From: JACQFZ01 sp041485885
GTDB taxonomy: Bacteria; Pseudomonadota; Gammaproteobacteria; Acidiferrobacterales; Sulfurifustaceae
DNA length: 64,000 nt
NCBI GenBank assembly: GCA_041485885.1
Contig: JBGPKL010000002.1
Coordinates: forward strand, 1-64,000
Direction of reading: 5' to 3'
In this document: in pieces, positions 18,015 through 25,322 of the stretch
Layout of the letters: every line of letters starts with the position of its first letter
Numbering within the stretch: the stretch's first letter is position 1
Made by a program: the position numbers and the translations under genes
The notes under the pieces: model-generated
The model's database searches: none
Told to the model about the DNA's origin: nothing
The model's input: only the letters and a program-made list of their open reading frames with translations

Positions 18015-19231
18015 GCGGCATGAGCCCAGACTTCCTCGTCATCGGCGGCGGCGTGGTGGGCCTCAGCATCGCGCGCGAGCTGAGGCGCCGGTTCGGCGGC
18101 GCCGCGGTGACTCTCATCGAGAAGGAACCCGCGTGCGCCCAGCATGCGAGCGGGCGCAACAGCGGTGTGCTGCACGCCGGCTTCTATTACACCGCGGATA
18201 GCCTCAAGGCCAAGTTCACCCGCGACGGGAATCGCGAGCTGACCGCGTACTGCGAAGAGAACGGCATCCCGCTCAGGCGCTGCGGGAAGCTCGTCGTGGC
18301 GCAGCACGAGGGCGAGCACGCCGCGCTCGATGAGCTGCTCGCGCGCGGCCGGCGCAACGGCGTGCCGCTCGAGTCGATCGACGAGAGCGAAGCGCGCAGG
18401 ATCGAGCCGCGCGCTCGCACGTGCGAGCGCGCGATCTATTCGCCGACCACGTCGTCGGTCGATCCCGCGGTAGTGATGCGGCAGATGGAGGCCGACGCGC
18501 GGCGCGAAGGCGTGCGGATAACGTGCGGTGTCGCGTATCTCAGCCGGCGCAAGGGCAGCGTATTGACGAGCGCGGGCGTGTATCACGCGGGGCACGTCGT
18601 GAACGCGGCCGGGCTCTATGCCGATCGAGTGGCGCGAGATTTCGATTTTTCCAAGAGCCACCGAATTCTGCCGTTCAAGGGACTGTATCTCTACTCCGAC
18701 GAACCGGTCGGCGCGATTCGCACGCACATTTACCCGGTGCCGAACTTGCAGCATCCGTTTCTCGGCGTGCACGTCACCGTCACGATCGACGGGCACGCCA
18801 AGCTCGGACCGACCGCGATCCCCGCTTTCTGGCGCGAGCAGTATCGCGGCGCGGAGAATTTTCGCCTGAGCGAGTTTATCGATATCCTCTATCGCCAGTG
18901 CGGTCTGCTCGCCTTTTCCCGTTTCGGCTTTCTGCAGCTCGCGTGGCACGAGCTGCAGAAATATTCGCGCCGGCGCATGGTGGCGCTCGCCGCCGGGTTA
19001 ATCCGCGATCTGCGGCCGGAGCAGTATCGACGCTGGGGAAAACCGGGCATACGCGCGCAACTCATCAATACCAAGGAGCGGCGCTTGGAGATGGACTTCC
19101 TCATCGAAGGGGACGACCGGTCCACGCATATTCTCAACGCCGTCTCGCCGGCGTTTACCTGCTCGCTGCCGTTTGCGCGCCACGTTGTCGATGGGATCGA
19201 GCAGCGAACTCAACGGGAGGTGGCGGCGTGA
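18011..19231 (+). CDS. lhgO: L-2-hydroxyglutarate oxidase-like FAD-dependent oxidoreductase
   Basis: 406 aa of the DAO/LhgO family. The FAD-binding motif VIGGGVVGLSIA is near the N-terminus, followed by HASGRNSGVLHAGFYY, the family signature around the flavin. LhgO oxidises L-2-hydroxyglutarate to 2-oxoglutarate and passes electrons to quinones. In a sugar locus its substrate may differ, perhaps a sugar-derived hydroxy acid; this is a guess. ATG 18011 overlaps the rfbF stop by 4 bases, and its stop overlaps the next gene (GTGA). Met4 (18020) is an alternative start. Confidence 0.8.
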   Translation: MSGMSPDFLVIGGGVVGLSIARELRRRFGGAAVTLIEKEPACAQHASGRNSGVLHAGFYYTADSLKAKFTRDGNRELTAYCEENGIPLRRCGKLVVAQHEGEHAALDELLARGRRNGVPLESIDESEARRIEPRARTCERAIYSPTTSSVDPAVVMRQMEADARREGVRITCGVAYLSRRKGSVLTSAGVYHAGHVVNAAGLYADRVARDFDFSKSHRILPFKGLYLYSDEPVGAIRTHIYPVPNLQHPFLGVHVTVTIDGHAKLGPTAIPAFWREQYRGAENFRLSEFIDILYRQCGLLAFSRFGFLQLAWHELQKYSRRRMVALAAGLIRDLRPEQYRRWGKPGIRAQLINTKERRLEMDFLIEGDDRSTHILNAVSPAFTCSLPFARHVVDGIEQRTQREVAA

Positions 19232-20286
19232 AGATTCTGATCACCGGCAACATGGGATACGTCGGCCCGGTTGTCGTCGATCAACTGCGGCGCACGTATC
19301 CGGACGGCCGGCTGATCGGTTTCGATATGGGATATTTCGCGCATTGCTTGACGGGCGCGAGCGCGTTTCCCGAACGCCGATTGGACGCGCAGATCATCGG
19401 TGACGTCCGCGCCATCACCGCGGAGATGTTGCAGGACGTCTACGCGATCGTTCATCTCGCGGCCATCTCGAACGACCCGATGGGAAAGGCCTTCGAAGCG
19501 CTCACCGAGGAAATCAATCAGGCGGCGGGCATCCGCCTTGCGCGGTTGGCGCGCCAAGCCGGCGTGCGCCGGTTCGTGTTCGCATCGAGCTGCAGCATGT
19601 ACGGCGCCGCCGCGGGCGGTCCGCGCACGGAAAGCGACGCGCTCAATCCGTTGACGGCGTACGCGCGATCGAAAGTGGGCACCGAACAAGGTATACGCGA
19701 GCTCGCGAGCGACGATTTCGTGGTCACCGCCCTGCGCTTCGCGACCGCGTGCGGGATGAGCGAGCGCGTGCGGCTCGACTTGGTGCTGAACGACTTCGTC
19801 GCCGGCGCGGTCGCCGCCAAAGAGATCGCCATATTGAGCGACGGCACGCCGTGGCGGCCGCTGATTCACGTGAGCGATATGGCGCGGGCGATCGAGTGGG
19901 CGGTGGGGCGCGACGCGGCGAACGGCGGCGCGTTTCTTGCCGTCAACGCGGGCAGCAACGAGTGGAACTATCAGGTGCGCGATCTCGCCGCGGCGGTCGT
20001 CCGCACGGTACCGGGCGTGCGCGTATCGATCAACGACGAGGCGCCGCCGGATAAGCGCTCGTATCGCGTGAACTTCGACCTGTTCCGCCGCCTTGCTCCT
20101 CGTCATCAGCCGCGAGTCGATCTAGCCGACGCCATCCGGGGACTCAAGGACGGATTGGAAGGCATGGGCTTTCAAGACGCGAATTTCCGCGAGTCGAGTT
20201 TCATTCGTTTGCGGGTATTGGCGGCGCTCCGGGCGAAAGGCGTGCTGAACGAGCGTTTCGAGTGGGTGCGCCGCGCGGCGGCGTAG
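19228..20286 (+). CDS. NAD-dependent epimerase/dehydratase (extended SDR)
   Basis: 352 aa from GTG 19228, preceded by GGGAGG. The Rossmann motif ITGNMGYVG is at the N-terminus, the active-site SSCSMYG follows, and the catalytic pair is in YARSK. This is the sugar-nucleotide modifying branch of the SDR superfamily (epimerase, 4,6-dehydratase or reductase). Its place after rfbF suggests a CDP-sugar substrate, but no specificity residue can be named. Overlaps lhgO by 4 bp and precedes the exporter permease by 8 bp. Confidence 0.85.
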   Translation: MKILITGNMGYVGPVVVDQLRRTYPDGRLIGFDMGYFAHCLTGASAFPERRLDAQIIGDVRAITAEMLQDVYAIVHLAAISNDPMGKAFEALTEEINQAAGIRLARLARQAGVRRFVFASSCSMYGAAAGGPRTESDALNPLTAYARSKVGTEQGIRELASDDFVVTALRFATACGMSERVRLDLVLNDFVAGAVAAKEIAILSDGTPWRPLIHVSDMARAIEWAVGRDAANGGAFLAVNAGSNEWNYQVRDLAAAVVRTVPGVRVSINDEAPPDKRSYRVNFDLFRRLAPRHQPRVDLADAIRGLKDGLEGMGFQDANFRESSFIRLRVLAALRAKGVLNERFEWVRRAAA

Positions 20287-20294
20287 GAAACGGC

Positions 20295-21131
20295 ATGAGC
20301 GCTGACAACATCGACGGACCGGTGAGAGTCATCCGACCCGCGTCCGGATGGGAATGGGTGGATTGGAAGGAGCTGGTGCAGTATCGCGACCTCTTTTATT
20401 TCCTGGTGCGTCGCGACATCAAGGTGTTGTACGCGCAGACGGTCCTCGGTTTTTCCTGGGCGATTCTGAATCCCCTCGTTCAAATCGCGATCTTCGCGAT
20501 CATTTTCGGCCGTGTCGCGAACATCGAGACCGACGGGGTTCCGTACATTCTGTTTGTCACGGTCGCCATCGTTCCGTGGACGTACCTGTCGGACGCCATG
20601 GTGGCATCGAGTCAAAGCCTCATCACGGAGCAGCACATGCTCGGCAAAGTGTATTTCCCGAGACTCATCTATCCGCTGACGCCGACGATCTCGAAACTGC
20701 TCGATTTCGCGATCGCGCTCTTGCTGGTGATCGTCGTGCTGTACTACTACCGCGCGACGCCGACGTGGAACTTGCTGTTGCTGCCGTTCTTCGTCGTTTG
20801 GATGGTGATGATTCCGGCGGGCGTGGGGCTGTGGTTTTCCGCACTCGCGGTGCGGTTTCGCGACGTGAAGTTCGCGATGCAATTCGCGATTCGCATGCTG
20901 CTCTATACCGCGCCGATTCTATACACCGCCTCGCCGCTGCCGGAAGGTTACCGGTTGCTGTACTCGCTGAATCCGCTGGTCGGCGTGATCGAAGGATTGC
21001 GCGCGTGTCTATTGGGGACGGTGTTTCCGTGGGAATTCATTTTGCCGGGGACAGTGACGACGACGTTGCTGTTCATGAGCGGCGTGCTGTATTTCCACAA
21101 GATGGAGCGGGTATTCGCCGATGTGGTTTAA
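20295..21131 (+). CDS. ABC-2 type polysaccharide exporter permease (Wzm-like)
   Basis: 278 aa with about six membrane helices and the family features LYAQTVLGFSWAILNPL near the N-terminus and LYTAPILYTASPLP later. With the next gene it forms an ABC exporter that moves lipid-linked glycan across the inner membrane. ATG 20295 was chosen because AGGAA (20285-20289) lies just upstream; the frame is open from 20262. The periplasmic loops are short, as in O-antigen exporters of this kind. Confidence 0.93.
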   Translation: MSADNIDGPVRVIRPASGWEWVDWKELVQYRDLFYFLVRRDIKVLYAQTVLGFSWAILNPLVQIAIFAIIFGRVANIETDGVPYILFVTVAIVPWTYLSDAMVASSQSLITEQHMLGKVYFPRLIYPLTPTISKLLDFAIALLLVIVVLYYYRATPTWNLLLLPFFVVWMVMIPAGVGLWFSALAVRFRDVKFAMQFAIRMLLYTAPILYTASPLPEGYRLLYSLNPLVGVIEGLRACLLGTVFPWEFILPGTVTTTLLFMSGVLYFHKMERVFADVV

Positions 21132-21156
21132 CCGACAGCCGTGAGATGATTTTCGC

Positions 21157-22503
21157 GTGAGCGAAGAACGCACCGTGATAAAGGTCGAAGGCCTGAGCAA
21201 AGTTTATCGCATCGGCCAAAAAGAGAAAGCGCACGACAGCTTGGCGCGCGCCGCGCTCGACATCCTGTTGGCGCCGATCCAGAACTATCGAAAGTTCCGC
21301 TCACTCTATCGGTTTAGCGATCTCGACGGCGACGACGCGGGTGCGAAGGCGAACGATACGATCTGGGCGTTGCGCAACGTCGGTTTCAGCGTGCGCCAGG
21401 GCGACGTGCTCGGCATCGTCGGTCGAAACGGCGCGGGCAAGTCGACACTGCTGAAGCTGTTGACGCAGATCACACCGCCGACGCGCGGTCGGATCGAGAT
21501 CCGCGGGCGCGTATCGAGTCTGCTCGAGGTGGGGACCGGTTTCCATCAAGAGTTGACGGGCCGAGAGAACATATACCTCAACGGCACGATACTCGGCATG
21601 CTGAAGAAGGAGGTGGAGCGAAAGTTCGACGAGATCGTCGACTTCGCCGGCATGGAAAAGTTTCTGGACACCCCGGTCAAGCGCTATTCGAGCGGCATGG
21701 CCATGCGTCTCGCGTTCGCCGTCGCCGCGCATCTCGAGCCCGAGATACTGATCGTCGACGAAGTACTCGCCGTCGGCGATGCCGCGTTCCAGAAGAAGTG
21801 CATCAACAAAATGCAAGACGTCGGCAAAAGCGGGCGCACGATTCTGTTCGTGTCGCACAACATGCCGGCGGTGAAGATGCTGTGCAACCGCGCGATATTA
21901 CTGAATGACGGGCGCCTCGTCATGGACGGAACGCCGCACGACATCGTCAGCACTTATATGAATACCGAAGTGGGCGTGCCCGCCGCGCGCGAATGGCCGG
22001 AGCCGCAGGCGGCGCCGGGCGGCGAGGTGGCAGCGTTGCGCGCGGCGCGCACGATCGATCGCAACGGCCGCATGCGCGATGCGATGGACATCGGCGACGC
22101 CGTCGGTTTGCAGATGGAATACGACGTACACGCCGCCGGACACGTTCTGATGCCGCAGTTCTATCTTTACAACGACGAAGGCTTGTTGCTGTTCGGTACG
22201 GTCGACCGCGACTTGGAATGGCAGCTAAGCCCGCGCGCGATCGGACGTTACATCAGCACCGTCTGGATACCGGGAAACTTGTTGACGCCGGGCACGTTCT
22301 ACGTCAGCTGCGCGCTGTTGTCACGCACTTCCGACGCGAGCCAATTCTACGAGCAGCAGGTCATCGCTTTCATCGTGGCCGACAACATGGGCGAAGGCAC
22401 GGCGCGCGGTAATTGGGCCGGATGGATGGGAGGCGTCGTGCGACCGCTGCTGCATTGGGAAACCGAGTTGCAAGGAACTAACCGGAGGCTGCGTACGGTG
22501 TGA
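21157..22503 (+). CDS. ABC polysaccharide exporter ATPase with C-terminal Wzt-type domain
   Basis: 448 aa from GTG 21157. Nucleotide-binding domain: Walker A GRNGAGKST, signature YSSGMAMRLAFA, Walker B ILIVDEVLAVGD, H-loop SHNM. From about residue 285 it has a beta-rich Wzt_C-like domain (VGLQMEYDVHA, MPQFYLYNDEG) that in O-antigen exporters reads the non-reducing-end modification. This suggests a capped or modified chain is the export substrate. Follows the permease by 25 bp. Confidence 0.93.
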   Translation: MSEERTVIKVEGLSKVYRIGQKEKAHDSLARAALDILLAPIQNYRKFRSLYRFSDLDGDDAGAKANDTIWALRNVGFSVRQGDVLGIVGRNGAGKSTLLKLLTQITPPTRGRIEIRGRVSSLLEVGTGFHQELTGRENIYLNGTILGMLKKEVERKFDEIVDFAGMEKFLDTPVKRYSSGMAMRLAFAVAAHLEPEILIVDEVLAVGDAAFQKKCINKMQDVGKSGRTILFVSHNMPAVKMLCNRAILLNDGRLVMDGTPHDIVSTYMNTEVGVPAAREWPEPQAAPGGEVAALRAARTIDRNGRMRDAMDIGDAVGLQMEYDVHAAGHVLMPQFYLYNDEGLLLFGTVDRDLEWQLSPRAIGRYISTVWIPGNLLTPGTFYVSCALLSRTSDASQFYEQQVIAFIVADNMGEGTARGNWAGWMGGVVRPLLHWETELQGTNRRLRTV

Positions 22504-22545
22504 ACGAACGGGATGCCGTGCGGTAACAGCGCACATGGGGTCACA

Positions 22546-23379
22546 ATGATAAGTCACGATAACGGAGAATTAATCGGCGATCACGGATTTCGCGTTCTAC
22601 TTCGATCCGCGAAGCGAGCGCTGCCGACGGATTTTCGACGCCGACTTCGCCGGGCGCAGCGGGCGGCGTCTTACCTTCCCCGACAAGTACTCGGGACGAT
22701 CACGTACGTCAAAACGGACGAGCCCGCGGTGGCGCTCACTTTCGACGACGGTCCGAATCCGTTGGAGACACCGCAGGTTTTGCACGTGCTCGAGACGCAC
22801 GGCGCGCGCGGCACATTCTTTTTGCTCGGCCAATGTGCGCAGCGCTATCCGGATCTGGTCGCGCGCATTCTTCGAGGCGGGCACGCGATCGGCAATCATT
22901 CGTGGGACCATCCGTCGTTTCCGGCCATCAAGGCGAGCGAGCGCCGGCGGCAGATCCGCGAGTGCGGCCGTGCGCTCGGCGATGCGCGCGTGAAGCTCTT
23001 CCGGCCCCCCTACGGCGATCAGACCGTTGCATCGCGGCTCGATCCACTGTGGCTCGGGTGGGAAGTCGTCGCCTGGAGTATTTCCGGCACCGACTGGCGC
23101 GGCGACGGCGCCGGCACCATCGCCGAGCGCATTCTTCGCGACCTGCACCCGGGCAGCATCGTGTTGCTCCACGATGCGCTGTTTCGCTACGAAGACGCGC
23201 GCTTCGTGCCGCGCGCCGCGACCATCGCGGCACTTTCGACGGTGTTGCAGGCGGCCGCCGGGCGATTTCGCTTCGTCACCGTTCCGGAACTGCTCCGGCT
23301 CGGTGAACCGAATCGAGAGCTATGGATACAACCCGGAAAAGCCGACTACGTGGCGGGACTGAAGAGCGGAGAGACGTAA
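22546..23379 (+). CDS. NodB-type polysaccharide deacetylase
   Basis: 277 aa. NodB homology domain: motif 1 TFDDGP with the catalytic Asp pair, motif 2 HSWDHP with the two metal-binding His, motif 3 RPPYGD, motif 4 region WSISGTDW and motif 5 LLHD. It likely removes N-acetyl groups from a glycan or glycan precursor. No signal peptide is obvious, so it may act in the cytoplasm on lipid-linked or nucleotide-linked substrate. ATG 22546 has GGGG upstream; ATG 22513 is an alternative in the same frame. Confidence 0.9.
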   Translation: MISHDNGELIGDHGFRVLLRSAKRALPTDFRRRLRRAQRAASYLPRQVLGTITYVKTDEPAVALTFDDGPNPLETPQVLHVLETHGARGTFFLLGQCAQRYPDLVARILRGGHAIGNHSWDHPSFPAIKASERRRQIRECGRALGDARVKLFRPPYGDQTVASRLDPLWLGWEVVAWSISGTDWRGDGAGTIAERILRDLHPGSIVLLHDALFRYEDARFVPRAATIAALSTVLQAAAGRFRFVTVPELLRLGEPNRELWIQPGKADYVAGLKSGET

Positions 23380-23436
23380 CGTGCGTAGCGGGCGCTTCGA
23401 ATTTATTTTCGAGCGGATGCCGGTGCGGCGATCTGC

Positions 23437-23973
23437 ATGAAATTCATCGTGACGCCGGTTCCGGGCGCGTTCGTCGTCGACCCCGAGCCGACAGGCGACG
23501 AGCGCGGGCTCTTCGCTCGCGTGTGGGACCGCAAAGAGCTCGCCGCTCGCGGCTTGAGCACGGCGATCGAGCAGTGCAGCGTCTCGTTCAATCCGCGACG
23601 CGGAACCCTGCGCGGCATGCACTATCAGGCGCCGCCGCATGGCGAGACCAAGATGGTGCGCTGCACGCGGGGGGCGGTCTACGACGTGATCATCGACGTG
23701 CGCGCCGACTCGGCGGCGCGCCGCCGGTGGTTCGGCATCGAGTTGACCGCGGAGAACCGCCGAATGTTGTACATCCCGAAAGGCGTCGCCAACGGGTTTC
23801 TCACCCTCAAGGACGATACCGAGGTCTATTACCAGATATCCGCGCCGTACGTAGCGGACGCGGCGCGCGGCGTGCGCTGGAACGATCCCGCGTTCGGCAT
23901 CGTCTGGCCCGAGACGGTGGACGTGATATCCGAGCGCGACCGGCGCTATCCGAACTTCGGGCACGAATCATGA
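23437..23973 (+). CDS. RmlC-like dTDP-4-dehydrorhamnose 3,5-epimerase family protein
   Basis: 178-aa cupin of the RmlC family. The catalytic His is in LRGMHYQAPPHGETK, followed by LYIPKGVANGFLTL. In true RmlC the second segment reads A-H-G-F; here it is A-N-G-F, so one conserved active-site-region His is replaced by Asn. It may be a 3-epimerase-only or divergent enzyme. With rfbF and the SDR gene it probably makes a CDP- or dTDP-linked deoxysugar. The stop overlaps the next start (ATGA). Confidence 0.85.
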   Translation: MKFIVTPVPGAFVVDPEPTGDERGLFARVWDRKELAARGLSTAIEQCSVSFNPRRGTLRGMHYQAPPHGETKMVRCTRGAVYDVIIDVRADSAARRRWFGIELTAENRRMLYIPKGVANGFLTLKDDTEVYYQISAPYVADAARGVRWNDPAFGIVWPETVDVISERDRRYPNFGHES

Positions 23974-25322
23974 GCGCTACCGAAGCGAACGCAATCGACG
24001 TCGATCCGGGTCGAGAAATGATTCGGCTCATGGCCGAGCTTTACCCGATTTGCCGCAGCATCACCGGCGCGGGTGTGCGGCAAACGCTGGCGCGCATCGG
24101 CCGCGAGATCCCACTCGAGATACAGGAGGCGGCGTCCGGCACGCGCGTGTTCGACTGGGTCGTGCCGCGCGAGTGGAACATTCGCGACGCGTACATCAAG
24201 AACTCCAAGGGCGAGCGCCTCGTCGATTTCCAGCGCTCGAATCTCCACGTCGTGAGCTACAGCGTTCCGGTCCGCGCGCGGCTGCGGCTGGCGGAGCTGC
24301 GCCCGCATCTGCACAGTCTGCCGGCGCATCCGGATTGGGTGCCGTATCGCACCAGCTATTACAACGAAGACTGGGGTTTTTGCCTTTCGCATCGGCAGTT
24401 GAGCGAATTGCGGGACGAGGAGTACGACGTCTGCATCGACTCGTCGCTCGCCGATGGACATCTCACGTGGGGCGAGTGTTATATCGAGGGCCGGCAGACG
24501 GACGAGGTGCTCGTTTCGTGCCACGTTTGCCATCCGTCGCTTTGCAACGACAATCTCTCCGGCATTGCGCTGACGACGCAGTTGGCGAGACACCTCGCAC
24601 GGCACACGCCGCGCTACACGTATCGATTTCTTTTTATCCCCGGCACCATCGGCTCGATCACCTGGCTCGCGCTCAACGACAACCGCACGTCGCGTATTCG
24701 CCACGGCTTGGTCGTTACCTGCGTCGGCGACGGCGGGCGATTTACGTATAAGAAAAGCCGGCGGGGCGACGTCGAGATCGACCAAGCCGTCGAGCACGTG
24801 CTGCGCCACGCGGGCGTTGCCTACGCGACGCAGGATTTTTCCCCGTATGGCTACGACGAGCGTCAGTACTGCTCGCCGGGATTCGATCTGCCCGTCGGCT
24901 GTCTGATGCGCTCGCCGCACGGAAGCTTTCCCGAGTATCACACGTCGGCGGACAACTTCGACTTGGTCAAACCGCAGTATCTGGCGGAATCGCTCGCGCG
25001 CTATGTCGAGGTGATCGACGTATTGGAACAGAACCGCGTTTACCTCAATACCCGGCCCAAATGTGAACCGCAGCTCGGCCGGCGCGGCCTTTATCAGCCG
25101 ATCGGCGGCGACAGCGAGGCGGCCCGCAAGAACCTGGCGATGCTTTGGGTGTTGAATTTGTCGGACGGCGGCTCCTCGCTGCTCGACGTCGCGCGCCGCG
25201 CCGACATGCCGTTCGGCGTTATTCGGGACGCCGCCGCCGCGCTGGCGCGGAACGGACTCCTGCATCCCGCGACCGCAGCACCAGAAGAGAAACGGACATT
25301 GGAGTCGAACGATGTGGCATAA
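23970..25322 (+). CDS. DUF4910-type aminopeptidase-like protein
   Basis: 450 aa. Matches the DUF4910/M28-like group found in surface-polysaccharide loci: start MAELYPICRSITGAGVRQTL, then SCHVCHPSLCNDNLSG with likely metal-binding His and Asp, FLFIPGTIGS, and YDERQYCSPG. A C-terminal winged-helix-like tail follows (LLDVARRADMPFGVI). A function in glycan assembly is not established; a metallopeptidase-like fold acting on an amino-acylated sugar is one possibility. ATG 23970 overlaps the upstream stop, and its own stop overlaps the next gene by 11 bp. Confidence 0.8.
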   Translation: MSATEANAIDVDPGREMIRLMAELYPICRSITGAGVRQTLARIGREIPLEIQEAASGTRVFDWVVPREWNIRDAYIKNSKGERLVDFQRSNLHVVSYSVPVRARLRLAELRPHLHSLPAHPDWVPYRTSYYNEDWGFCLSHRQLSELRDEEYDVCIDSSLADGHLTWGECYIEGRQTDEVLVSCHVCHPSLCNDNLSGIALTTQLARHLARHTPRYTYRFLFIPGTIGSITWLALNDNRTSRIRHGLVVTCVGDGGRFTYKKSRRGDVEIDQAVEHVLRHAGVAYATQDFSPYGYDERQYCSPGFDLPVGCLMRSPHGSFPEYHTSADNFDLVKPQYLAESLARYVEVIDVLEQNRVYLNTRPKCEPQLGRRGLYQPIGGDSEAARKNLAMLWVLNLSDGGSSLLDVARRADMPFGVIRDAAAALARNGLLHPATAAPEEKRTLESNDVA

